NCBI GenBank assembly: GCA_902478985.1
Contig: CABSNH010000015.1
Span: 1-19,263 of the forward strand
Direction: 5' to 3'
Source: an uncultured Collinsella sp.
GTDB lineage: Bacteria; Actinomycetota; Coriobacteriia; Coriobacteriales; Coriobacteriaceae
Length of the DNA: 19,263 nucleotides
A program made the translations under genes and the position numbers. Of the stretch, positions 6,961 to 15,300 are shown piece after piece. Under the pieces are notes generated by a model. That model made no database searches. It was not told the origin of the DNA and saw only the letters and a list, made by a program, of their open reading frames with translations. Positions within the stretch are counted from its first letter, which is position 1. Each line of letters begins with the position of its first letter.

Positions 6961-7023
6961 ACCATCACAACATTCGACGCTTTTCTTCAAAATCGCGATT
7001 TTCATCGAATGTTGTGATGGTTT
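6958..7023. repeat. 65-bp palindrome, copy 1 (repeat B)
   Basis: The arms AAACCATCACAACATTCGA (6959-6977) and their exact reverse complement (7005-7023) flank AAAATCGCGATTTT (6989-7002), itself a perfect palindrome. A second copy at 17060-17124 shares both arms and the centre and differs mainly in about 8 loop bases. It lies just beyond the sortase 3' end and next to a CCACCACAAAGG hairpin. Confidence 0.8.
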
Positions 7024-7033
7024 GGAAGCCCCG

Positions 7034-7068
7034 ACCACCACAAAGGTTCCTGTCCCCATTGTGGTGGT
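7034..7068. repeat. CCACCACAAAGG hairpin, copy 1 (repeat A)
   Basis: The stem ACCACCACAA/TTGTGGTGGT encloses AGG-TTCCTGTCCCCA. It is 13 bp from the sortase stop codon. It belongs to a family with copies at 16036, 16996 and 18586 that all keep the loop core CCTG(T/G)CCC. It could help end the sortase mRNA but has no U tract. Confidence 0.75.
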
Positions 7069-7081
7069 TCTAAACGGTGTC

Positions 7082-8020
7082 CTATGCCGAGGCTTTGGTC
7101 TTGCGACGTTTGCGGACCGCGTGGATCACGATGTCCAGCAGCAACAGCACAATGGCCACGACCACGATAAGCACGGCAAACTCGCGCTTACCCCAGTGGC
7201 GACCAGCCAGCGACTTTTGCTTGTCGACGTCCTTCTTGCTGTACTTGGTGCGCACGCAGTGCACCAGCAGGCGATGGTCGTTTACGCCATAGGGGGTGCA
7301 GGTGACGAGCGTCACCTTGTCGGCGCCCGGTTCGATGGTCAGCGACTCCATCTCCTCGGGCAGCACCACCTCGGAGTCCACCATCTTGTAGGCGAGCGTC
7401 TTGCTCATGGTGTGCAGCAGCACCAGGTCGCCGGGCTCCAGCGAATGGATGTCGTCGAACATACTCAGGTTGCGCATGCCCGAGTGCGCGGTGAGCACGC
7501 AATGCGTCGAGGTGCCGCCCACCGGCAGGCTCGTGCCCTCCAGGTGGCCGACGCCCGCCATGAGGACCTCCTCGCTCGTGCCGTGGTAGATAGGCATGCT
7601 CACGTCGATGGAGGGGATTTCGACCCAGCTCATCATGGGGTCGCGGTCAAAGATGAGCTGCTGGGCGTAAGGCTCGATCTGGTCGGCGGGGAGCTCGGTG
7701 GCCTCGCCCGCCAGCTGCTCGTTAAAGGAGCGCGCCTGGAGCAGGATGCGCTCGCGCTCCTCAGCAGACAGCGCGTCCACGGTGCTGGACACCGTGCTGA
7801 TCTGGTTGAACACGCCCGAGGCCTCGAGCCGGTCCAAGATCCACGGCCAGGTCATAAGGCCCACGCCAATAAGGATTATGACGATGGTGATGAGCCGATC
7901 GGCCCAGCGCGGCAGCCGCTTGCGACGGCGCTTGGGCTTTGGTTGAGGTTTGGGCTGAGGGCTTGAGCCGCCGTTGGCCGCGGCTTTATTGCTCTTCATA
8001 TGTTTGGCGCCCTGCACCAT
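7082..8020 (-). CDS. Class C (pilin-polymerising) sortase
   Basis: A 312-residue membrane transpeptidase that cleaves LPxTG-like signals and joins pilins to each other. The catalytic residues are His179 (LTAHSGM), Cys241 (VTLVTCTPYGVN) and Arg250 (DHRLLV). The TCTPYGVN-HRLLV block and a second membrane helix near the C-terminus (about 284-301, then KRRKTK) mark class C, as does the N-terminal helix 43-62. The N-terminus is a basic Pro/Lys-rich cytoplasmic stretch. A DP(F/W/Y) lid is not obvious. The ATG at 8020 has GAGGAG 9 bases upstream. It is separated from the pilin genes by two terminators and the 50-residue peptide gene, so it likely has its own promoter. Confidence 0.93.
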   Translation of the reverse strand: MVQGAKHMKSNKAAANGGSSPQPKPQPKPKRRRKRLPRWADRLITIVIILIGVGLMTWPWILDRLEASGVFNQISTVSSTVDALSAEERERILLQARSFNEQLAGEATELPADQIEPYAQQLIFDRDPMMSWVEIPSIDVSMPIYHGTSEEVLMAGVGHLEGTSLPVGGTSTHCVLTAHSGMRNLSMFDDIHSLEPGDLVLLHTMSKTLAYKMVDSEVVLPEEMESLTIEPGADKVTLVTCTPYGVNDHRLLVHCVRTKYSKKDVDKQKSLAGRHWGKREFAVLIVVVAIVLLLLDIVIHAVRKRRKTKASA

Positions 8021-8036
8021 CGCCGGTCACTCCTCT

Positions 8037-8050
8037 ACAACTCAAGTTGT
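8037..8050. promoter_or_regulatory. Small palindrome in the sortase leader
   Basis: ACAACT-CA-AGTTGT is a perfect 6+6 inverted repeat 17-30 bases upstream of the sortase start, just before the ribosome site. Upstream on the minus strand there is a TATTAT -10-like hexamer (about 8063-8058) without a convincing -35. Possible operator. Confidence 0.3.
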
Positions 8051-8150
8051 CTAAACAAATAATAGCCGATTAGCGAGCTTCCGCGGCTGGCAACGCAGCT
8101 AGACTGCACCGTCCAGTCGAGGATAAGCCAGCATTTGAGTTTTCAAAATG

Positions 8151-8176
8151 TCCCGGATCGGCGGGGCGATTCGGGA
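8151..8176. repeat. Inverted repeat next to a plus-strand -10 box
   Basis: TCCCGGATCG and CGATTCGGGA (one mismatch) surround GCGGGG. It ends exactly where the plus-strand hexamer TACAAT (8177-8182) begins. It may be an operator for that promoter or, on the minus strand, a weak terminator followed by CATTTTG. Confidence 0.4.
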
Positions 8177-8287
8177 TACAATGTCAGTAGAAAACGACGC
8201 ACCCCGCGTAAATGTTTGGGAGCGCGGGCGGCCTAGTTTTCTGGTTTTGTTAAATGCCCGGGATCCGACCCCCGGGCATTCTTATTT
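8177..8287 (+). ncRNA. Candidate plus-strand small RNA
   Basis: A -10-like TACAAT (8177-8182) predicts a start near 8189. From there about 98 nt run to a strong hairpin AATGCCCGGG/CCCGGGCATT (8253-8280 region) followed by CTTATTT. Inside, AGAAAAC (8190) can pair with GTTTTCT (8236) around a CCCGCG/CGCGGG stem. No reading frame is plausible. The -35 region is poor and the hairpin could simply end the minus-strand peptide gene. I do not match it to any RNA family I know. Confidence 0.3.
8253..8280 (-). terminator. Terminator after the 50-residue peptide gene
   Basis: The stem AATGCCCGGG/CCCGGGCATT begins one base beyond the stop codon at 8282. On the minus strand it is followed by TTAACAAAA, a poor U tract, and on the plus strand by CTTATTT. 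It may work in both directions. Confidence 0.55.
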
Positions 8288-8434
8288 GCGCTTGTTGCGG
8301 CGCAAATGCCTTCTACCGTCCGCACCGCGCGTGCGCCTACGGACCTTAAACCGAACCTCATACGAGTCAAGAAACGCGATGACGAACGTGCCCACCGCCG
8401 CGAGGGCGGCGAGCGCGTTAAGGAATTTCAGCAT
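8282..8434 (-). CDS. Small basic membrane peptide, unknown function
   Basis: I do not recognise a family. The 50-residue product begins MLKFLNALAALAAVGTFVIA, one membrane-spanning helix (about 3-22). A strongly basic tail follows, with ten or more Arg/Lys (RFKVRRRTR, then RRHLRRNKRK). The ATG at 8434 has an ideal ribosome site GGAGGT 6 bases upstream, which is the main reason to call it real. It sits between the major pilin terminator and the sortase and has its own terminator. The tail is predicted cytoplasmic. A role in pilus assembly is possible from position only; a stress-type small protein is equally possible. Confidence 0.65.
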   Translation of the reverse strand: MLKFLNALAALAAVGTFVIAFLDSYEVRFKVRRRTRGADGRRHLRRNKRK

Positions 8435-8600
8435 TTGGGGACCTCCGATCGAGTCGTCGGCCGCCCGCGCACGGGATGCGTCGCAAGGGTATTTTACTGC
8501 GAGCACTCGCACTTACAGCTGGTAAACGCAATATTTGCAAACATCTGTTCGCTAATCATACACTCGATCATACAAGCGATGGAGGCTGGCTGCGTTATCC
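8435..8600. promoter_or_regulatory. Spacer before the small peptide, with a 14-bp palindrome
   Basis: No gene is present. TGCGAG-CA-CTCGCA (8498-8511) is a perfect palindrome. On the minus strand it lies just before a -10-like TAAAAT (8496-8491), so it could be an operator between -35 and -10. The -35 (GCTGTA) is weak. Two TATGAT hexamers lie further upstream (about 8556-8575). Confidence 0.35.
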
Positions 8601-8638
8601 AAAAAAACGGGGCAGACTCCAGCGCGGAGTCTGCCCCG
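8601..8638 (-). terminator. Strong intrinsic terminator of the pilin operon
   Basis: A perfect 13-bp stem CGGGGCAGACTCC/GGAGTCTGCCCCG (8608-8620 and 8626-8638) is followed on the minus strand by seven consecutive T residues. It lies 100 bases past the major pilin stop. It separates the pilin genes from the peptide and sortase genes. Confidence 0.92.
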
Positions 8639-8738
8639 AAAAGAGAATGGCAAAGCAAGAACGTGGATGGACGAGAAAAGTGTCCGCAAGTCTCATGGCC
8701 ATCACATCCCACCTGCCAAGGGGATGGGTGAACGAGCG

Positions 8739-10556
8739 TTACTCCTGCTCGGACTCCTCGGCCTGCTTACGGCTGCGGATGAGGTGCGCCACGCCGATGC
8801 ACAGCACCGCGCCACCAGCGATCCAAGTGAAGGTCACGCCGTTGAGACCGGTGAGCGGGAGGTTGGAGCCCTTCTGGTCGATAATGGTGAAGCTGAGCTT
8901 ACCGGTAGCTGCGGCGGCCGTGCCATCCTTCACAACGCCAGATGCTGCACTGATTACAGACTCCGTACTCGGAGTAACACTTTGACCAGCCTGATAGAGC
9001 TGATCGTTACTGTCACGTTTGATAGTAAAGGTGACACCGTCCTTGGCGGAGTTATTGTAACCAGGAGCAGGCTTAACCTCTTTGAGGATGTAGGTGCCCT
9101 CGTCGAGACCGACAACGTTGATCTTGCCTTCGTTCGTCGTCTTGAGCGTGGCTTCCTTGGCGTCGCTGTGCTTTACACCCCGGGCGTCGATGAATTGCTT
9201 CTCAGCGTTGCCGTTAACAACCTCCTGCAAGGTGAACTCAACATCTTTGAGCGTCTTGAGGTTACCGTCTCCATCCTTGTCGCTACCGACCTTGGTAACA
9301 TCGATACCATAGGTGTAGTCATAAGCAGGATGGTCAACCGTAGTGCCTTCACCTTCACCGTGCGGGTTGTTGGAGTAGGTAAGCTTAACCGTATTCGTCT
9401 GTGCGGTACCGAGCAAACTGCTGAATTCTGAATTGAGCGAACCGTCAGCATTGCAAACCTTGCTAGAGTCGAGCTTGGCCTGGTACTCAACGGTCACCTT
9501 AGAGTTGCCATCCAGCGAGATAGGAGTTTCACCCTCAGCCATGCAATTCTTGAGATTAAGGAAGTCGACAGTCAGCGTGTCGTTATCGTACTTGGCAGTG
9601 TAGCCGGTCTTAACCTCGGTATTGCCAATTTTGACCGTAACAACTGGCGTCTTGCCGTCAGCCCCAAGACGAGGCGTCATGGATTTGGGAAGATTATCCG
9701 TGAAGGTGTACCTGTAGGTGCTGTAAGTGTTGATGTTCCCCGCAACGGTGCCAACGAGCTGATAGTCGATAAACTGGTCCATTCGGGAGTCTGCAGCCAT
9801 GTTGGGATTTTTGAACACATCGGTACCGAAGGTGCTGCCATCCTTGTCGTCCCTGACGGCCTTGGTCACAGTGGGGACCTGCTTCTTGGGAGTTAAGTTC
9901 TCAGCGGAACCGCCAACAACGGCGAAAATGGGCGAACTGAAGGTATCCGTGTTACCCTTTTCAGCATTAGCATTCTCGCCGACACTCTTAGTCACGAAGA
10001 GCCAGTAACCAGTAGCCAAGTTACTAAAAGAACCGGTGTTGTCAGCATTTAGCCAGCCGTTATTGCCTTCAGGAATGTTCGCCTTCTCAACGGCAGCAGC
10101 GATCTTGTCGAGCACGCTTCCGGCCTTGACGTTTTTACCCCCATCAGCATCGGACCCGTGCTTTTTGATGAACTGGGCCCACGCCTGAGCAGATTTAGCA
10201 TCTTTGCCAGTCGGCAAGTCAACAGGCTTGGGATCATCGTTATTAAATGCCGTAGTCACTGCGCTCATTACGGGATCACTTGCCCATTCGATATCGGAAA
10301 GCGTCTTCTCCGCAGTGGAGTCCCAGGTACCATCATCCTTCCAGTCTTGCGTGACCTTCGCCGAGAAAATTTTGATTCCCTTAAAGGTCGTATCCTTGTA
10401 GGTATCCTCCTTAATCGTCACGCTGCCGCTCTCGGCCACCTTCGGCGTACCCGCAGCAAACGCCATGGTGACCGGGGCCATGACTCCGCCGAAGCTCAGC
10501 GCTGCTGTGAGGCCGGCGGTTACTGCCAGGCGTGCGATGTTCTTGCTCATGCTCAT
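8739..10556 (-). CDS. LPLTG-anchored major (backbone) pilin
   Basis: A 605-residue secreted shaft subunit. The ATG at 10556 is chosen because AGAGGA lies 7 bases upstream. A signal peptide with a hydrophobic core (LAVTAGLTAALSFGGVMAP) ends near AFA-AG (about 33-36). A pilin-motif-like VGGSAENLTPKKQVP offers a lysine for cross-linking. A CnaB-like domain carries an E-box (YILKEVKPAPGY) that usually forms a Lys-Asn isopeptide bond. The sorting signal LPLTG is at 566-570, followed by a membrane helix and tail RSRKQAEESEQE. It is third in the tip-minor-major gene order. It is paralogous to the next gene upstream but visibly lower in GC. The assignment as backbone rests on length, pilin motif and E-box; direct evidence is lacking. 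Confidence 0.9.
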   Translation of the reverse strand: MSMSKNIARLAVTAGLTAALSFGGVMAPVTMAFAAGTPKVAESGSVTIKEDTYKDTTFKGIKIFSAKVTQDWKDDGTWDSTAEKTLSDIEWASDPVMSAVTTAFNNDDPKPVDLPTGKDAKSAQAWAQFIKKHGSDADGGKNVKAGSVLDKIAAAVEKANIPEGNNGWLNADNTGSFSNLATGYWLFVTKSVGENANAEKGNTDTFSSPIFAVVGGSAENLTPKKQVPTVTKAVRDDKDGSTFGTDVFKNPNMAADSRMDQFIDYQLVGTVAGNINTYSTYRYTFTDNLPKSMTPRLGADGKTPVVTVKIGNTEVKTGYTAKYDNDTLTVDFLNLKNCMAEGETPISLDGNSKVTVEYQAKLDSSKVCNADGSLNSEFSSLLGTAQTNTVKLTYSNNPHGEGEGTTVDHPAYDYTYGIDVTKVGSDKDGDGNLKTLKDVEFTLQEVVNGNAEKQFIDARGVKHSDAKEATLKTTNEGKINVVGLDEGTYILKEVKPAPGYNNSAKDGVTFTIKRDSNDQLYQAGQSVTPSTESVISAASGVVKDGTAAAATGKLSFTIIDQKGSNLPLTGLNGVTFTWIAGGAVLCIGVAHLIRSRKQAEESEQE

Positions 10557-10664
10557 CTTCTTTTCCTCTGCTTTCTGCTTGAAGTCCATTTGATCTAAAT
10601 CTGTCTGTCTGTGTCTTAGCATCTACTTCGCTACGTCTCGCCCCGCTCTCTGTGGGGCTGCCAG
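10557..10664. other. Spacer between minor and major pilin genes
   Basis: It holds a small hairpin GCCCC/GGGGC (10640-10658) and a CTGT tetranucleotide run (10601-10612, three units plus partials). There is no clear promoter. The hairpin has no U tract, so it may be an RNA processing or attenuation point that lets the major pilin be made in different amounts. Confidence 0.3.
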
Positions 10665-12335
10665 CTACTCTTTATGGCTGCCACCTCCCCGCTTGACCAG
10701 GAGCGCGACCACGATGAGCGCGGCTCCGGCGACCGCTGCGGCGGCCGCGGCGTACATTGCCATATCGCCAGTCGAGGGCATAAAGCCTCCGGTGGTAATG
10801 CTAGGGGGTGTGCCGGTGGGCGTGTTGATGAGCGACGCCTCCAGGCTGCCCGTCGACCCGTCCGCGCTGTCGGCGCGTAGGGGCGACTCGGCCGTGATGG
10901 TGAGCTTGGGCTTGGCGGCGGCCACCTGGTCGACGTCCAGGCCCTCGGCCTTGACCGTCACGGAGCGCGTGCCCTCAAAGGCGGTGTAGCCCTTGGGCGC
11001 CTTGAGCTCGCGGACCTCCAGCTTGCCCGAGTCCACGCCCGAGACGGTCACGCGGCCGTCCTCGCCCGTGGTGACGGTGGCCTTGCCCTCCGCATCCCAC
11101 GTGCCGTCGGCCGCCAGCGTGCGGCCGCGGTCGTCGGTGATGCTCAGGACCGCCCCGGCAAGCGGCTTGTCGCCGTCGCTGCCGCGCTTGGTAAGCGCGA
11201 GATCCCAGGTGTAGGCGCACGCATCGTCGCTCGGCGTGCGGGTGAAGCCGGCGTCGCCGGACTGGTCGGCAAAGGGAGAGCGCGGGTAGCGCAGGTAGAC
11301 CTCGTTGGGGTTGCCCTTCGCGATGCCGTGGTTGCATGCGCTGTTGAGCGGCGCATTGTACACGGCGACCACGCGGGCGCCCGCGGTGAAGGCGTCGGCC
11401 CCGCCGAGCGCAGCGATCAGGTCGCCGGTGCGCACGGTGAAGGTCTTGCCGTCCGCCGCTACCTTAGTGGCGCACTGGGCCGTGATGTCGGTCCAGCCCT
11501 TCGCGGGCTCGGTGCCGGCGCGGCCGTCCTTGTCGGCCGAGACGGCGTCAAAGCCACCGTCCGCGCCCACCGCCACGTACACGCGCATGCTCGCGGCCAC
11601 CTTGGAGGGGTCGAGCCCCGCGCTCATGGTGTCGACGAACCGCACCGTATAGGTGTCGTAGGCGGCAAGGCCCGCCGGGACCGTGGCCGAAAGGCGCCAG
11701 TACAGGTCGTCGGCGACCGTGGCGTCGGCGGCCTTCCGCCAGGCGGCGGTGCTGTCCTCCAGCACGTGCTTGGCCACCTTGGGCGTCGCGGCCTTGGGCT
11801 TGACGGTGACGGCGCTGCCGCCGACCAGGACCATGACCGGCGCGGTGCCGGCCTCGTTTTGGGAGATGGCGTCGTCTTTGGCGACGATGAGCCAGTAGCC
11901 GCAGGGCCGCTCGGCCGTCGTGCCCGCGTTAAGGGCCACGGACACGGCGCCAGAGCTCTGGAGGGAACGAGCGAGCTGTGCGCTCAGCGCGCTCGTAAGG
12001 TGGGAATCGGTGTTGAGCCACTCGGCAGCTTCCTGCGCGGTGGCCTGGGAATTGGGCATGCCGGCGCTGTGCAGCACAGGCAGCGCGGCGTTGCGCACGG
12101 CGTCGCTTGCCCAGGCGAGGTCGGTGGCGATCTTGGCGTCGCTGTCGCCGTCGACGACGTTGGCGCTAAAGATCTGGTAGGCGTCGTAGCTGCTCGCCAC
12201 GGTGCCGCTCACCGTGATGGAACCGGTCGAGGTCGGCGCGGCCTGCGCGGAAGCGGGGAACACAACCGCGCAGGTGCCGATCAGGAGGGCAAGCAGCGCA
12301 AACAAGATCGGGAAGGAGCAAACTTTCTTATTCAC
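10665..12335 (-). CDS. MPSTG-anchored minor pilin
   Basis: A 556-residue secreted protein, starting at a GTG (12335) with AAGGGGGG about 7 bases upstream. The signal peptide is FPILFALLALLIGTCAVVFPASAQA. It shares an N-terminal plan with the major pilin: IFSANV, then WASDAV, then GYWLIVAK, then the VLVGGSAVTVKPK pilin-motif-like stretch. A C-terminal CnaB-like domain has the E-box VRELKAPKGY. The sorting signal is the variant MPSTG (519-523) with a hydrophobic helix and KRGGGSHKE tail. It overlaps the adhesin gene by 8 bases, so the two are translationally coupled. Its DNA is much richer in GC than both flanking pilin genes. Likely a basal or ancillary subunit. Confidence 0.88.
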   Translation of the reverse strand: MNKKVCSFPILFALLALLIGTCAVVFPASAQAAPTSTGSITVSGTVASSYDAYQIFSANVVDGDSDAKIATDLAWASDAVRNAALPVLHSAGMPNSQATAQEAAEWLNTDSHLTSALSAQLARSLQSSGAVSVALNAGTTAERPCGYWLIVAKDDAISQNEAGTAPVMVLVGGSAVTVKPKAATPKVAKHVLEDSTAAWRKAADATVADDLYWRLSATVPAGLAAYDTYTVRFVDTMSAGLDPSKVAASMRVYVAVGADGGFDAVSADKDGRAGTEPAKGWTDITAQCATKVAADGKTFTVRTGDLIAALGGADAFTAGARVVAVYNAPLNSACNHGIAKGNPNEVYLRYPRSPFADQSGDAGFTRTPSDDACAYTWDLALTKRGSDGDKPLAGAVLSITDDRGRTLAADGTWDAEGKATVTTGEDGRVTVSGVDSGKLEVRELKAPKGYTAFEGTRSVTVKAEGLDVDQVAAAKPKLTITAESPLRADSADGSTGSLEASLINTPTGTPPSITTGGFMPSTGDMAMYAAAAAAVAGAALIVVALLVKRGGGSHKE

Positions 12336-15300
12336 GACGCTTACCCCCCTTCGCATTCGCCTTGCGACGAATGTGCATCCAGGCCGCAGCAGCGCAAAGC
12401 ACCGCCGCGCCGGCAAGGTACGTCAGAGTGACGCCCGACATACCAGAAAGGGGCAAAGAGGTTGAGTAGGTGTTGGTGAAGGTGGGGTTAGGGGTTGAAT
12501 TCGCGCTCACATTATCGTTGGCGTCGACCTCGTAGTAGACCGGCGTGCATTTCAGCGTGCCGTCACCGTTGTCCGTTGCCGTTACCACGACCTTGAACCT
12601 CTTGGTGTCGTTCTTGTAGCCTTCGTGTTTGGTGCCATCGGCCTCGCTGGCGTCGCATTCACGGATGTAGTAGGTGAACGTTGCTTTGCCATTGGTAAGA
12701 TCATTGATGCCCAGTGGACCGATTGGTACCGGATCGAACGTTACTGTCTGAGAATTTCCCGACTCAGCAGAAGTATATTTGGTCTGAGGGGGTGTCTCCG
12801 TGTTGTCGGAATTCTCAGCATACAGCTCGAACTTGAACCTCTTCATCTCGCCGCCGTCGACCTTCTTGGTCACCTGAGGTGTCCAAGAGCCCTTGGCTGT
12901 GTATGCATTAGTAAAGGTCTTATCATTAATAAAGATCTTACCGTTCGTGAGATTAACGGACACATTACTGACATCGCTCGGAGTAACCTCCATCGAGTCC
13001 CCTTTGGTGAGATTAGTGACCTTTACTTTTCCAACCGAGTAGTAGGTGTAAGTAATGTCCAGCACCTTCTGTGTCTGGGCCACCGTTGTTTCAAATTCAA
13101 TCTTGTAGATAGTCTCGTCGCAAGTCACGCCAGAAACGGGATTGTCACCGGGGTCCTCAACGAGGTAGTAGACAATCGAGCCATCGGAGTAGACCTCGCC
13201 CAGATTAAAGGCAAAGTTGCCGTCACTATCATTCGTGACCCCATCGCCAACTTTTGTGCAGCCATTGAGTTGCAGCTTGTGATCGGCAAACGAGGGATCC
13301 TGCTTGTTTGTACCCCGTTTGAGCAGCTGGAACTTGAACTCTCCGTCTTTAAGCGCACGACCCGTTAGCGCCTTAGTGCCGTTGAGCTTCATCTTGGGGT
13401 ACACGTTCACCTCCGTGGTGGAGCCAGCGATTACGTCGCCGTTGGTCATGATGCCGCCACCGTGAATGTTGGATCTGTTGCCCGTGATGAAGAGGGACGC
13501 AGCCGCGGTAGCAGCATCTTTATCTTCCTGAATCGGCTTAGATTTAAGGCCAATCCTGTACTTAGCTTGGGCGCCCTCGTACTTGCCGATAGACGTTGGT
13601 GTTTTGTCGATCGTGCCCGTCCAGTTGGCAGCACCGCCGCCAAGCATCTGACCCGTTACGGCTGCGATGTATTCACCGTTAGTACTATCGCGAATAAGAA
13701 AAAGATCCTGGTGACCGGCTTTTTTAAACTCTTCAGTTATTTCGCCGCCTTTGTTGTTAGGGAGCCAATCCTTGTCATCGGTCTTTTCGTGTGTGCCGCC
13801 CGATCGGTTATAACTACCGTCAGGCTTACCGTCAGTATTACCGAAAACCGCGATGCCATTGGTATCGGTAATGGCAGTCTTACCAGTCGGGCAAGCGGCA
13901 AACCCGCCGCCAAAGCCATTGGCATGATTGTTGGTAATCAGCGCGTTATATATATTGAGGCTCGCCGATTTAATGCCTTGTTCACTGCTACCCTGAACGA
14001 ACACGCCGCCGCCACCCCAGTCGTTGGTGGTATTGGTCGTATTGTTAGTGATATAAGCGTGTGAACCTTTCGGCACTTCAAACACACCAACGGTAGGCGC
14101 AGAGATACGGATACCGCCGCCCTCCGAGTTTTGCGCCACGTTGCTAGCTATGGTTCCACCAGAAAACGTAAACCCGGAAAGAGCACTATTCCAAGCGCCA
14201 GCATAAACGCCGCCGCCAGCCTCGGCAGAGTAGTTGCCCGTGATGTAACCGCCTGCAATTGCGAGACTGCCGCCATTGAAAGCAGCAATGCCGCCACCAC
14301 CGTGGCAACCGTTACCCTTGTGACTATCATCGTAGTGCTGATATTTGTTGTTAGTAATGTGACCATCCGTAATGGCCACATTAGAGTTCTCAGCACAAAT
14401 TCCCGCGCCAAAACCGCTTTGAGAATTATTTGTACCGTTACCGGAGATAATACCGCCAACCATGTGTACCGTAGAATTCCGGGCATAAACGCCGCCGCCA
14501 CTGGGGGCATAGTTACCAGCAATTACGCCGCCAGAGATCTCCAGGGTTGAGCCCTCAACATGAATTCCGGCACCAGCACCATCGCGGCCCATAAAAGCAC
14601 CACAAACGTATCCGCCACTCATGTTGACGGTAGAGCCGTTATCGGCATAAATCAGGTGGCGAACATTTGCGTCCTGATTCGTGGTCAGCACGCCGCTTTG
14701 AAGGTTAAACGTACCGCCACAGACGTTGATGAGCTTCATCGTAGAGTGAGCAGCGGTGCCCACGATGGCGCCGCTGATGCTGACCTCGTGCTTGTAGAGC
14801 GTCTCAGTGGTAGCAGTGCCATTCGGAGTTGACTTGGTCACGTAGTACGTGAGCTTGTTGGGCGTACCGTTGCCGTCGTAATCGAGCGTAGCAAGGTTCC
14901 CGAATTTGTCGAAGTCCTGCTTGCACTCACTGTCGACTCCTGGATTCAAATCCTCAATCGTGAGCGTCGCGCCCGCAGGCACATTGAACATGGGCATGTT
15001 GTTGCGACCTGATTCGGTGCCATTATGCTTAATCTTGTGACCATTTAAATCTAAGGTCACCTCACCTGCGCCCAACGTAATGTCACTTGCACACTCGACA
15101 TCGGCATTCAGGCGAAACTTGCCGGTTTTTTTATCATTTTGAAGGTAATCGTAGAGGTCCTGTGCTGTATTAATCTGCGTATATCCGTCCGCGTCTTCCA
15201 CAGCTAGAGCAATATCGCCCTCATCATTAGCACTGTCATCCGCAGGCTGTACAGCATCCTCAACCCCTGCGTCATCGGACAACAGGCTCGCCGCACCAGC

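Noticed and set aside
6958..7068. CRISPR array
   Set aside because: The repeats are palindromic, few, irregularly spaced and placed at gene ends. There are no uniform spacers and no cas genes.
7022..7966. A 314-codon plus-strand frame over the sortase
   Set aside because: Shadow of the sortase gene; it begins within a repeat hairpin and shows no motif.
10601..10614. Phase-variable CTGT repeat before the major pilin
   Set aside because: Only about three units and outside the coding start and core promoter; too short to slip often.
11328..12431. A 367-codon plus-strand frame over the minor pilin
   Set aside because: Antisense of a GC-rich secreted protein gene; Gly/Ala/Arg/His-rich and featureless. 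The opposite frame has signal peptide, E-box and sorting signal.
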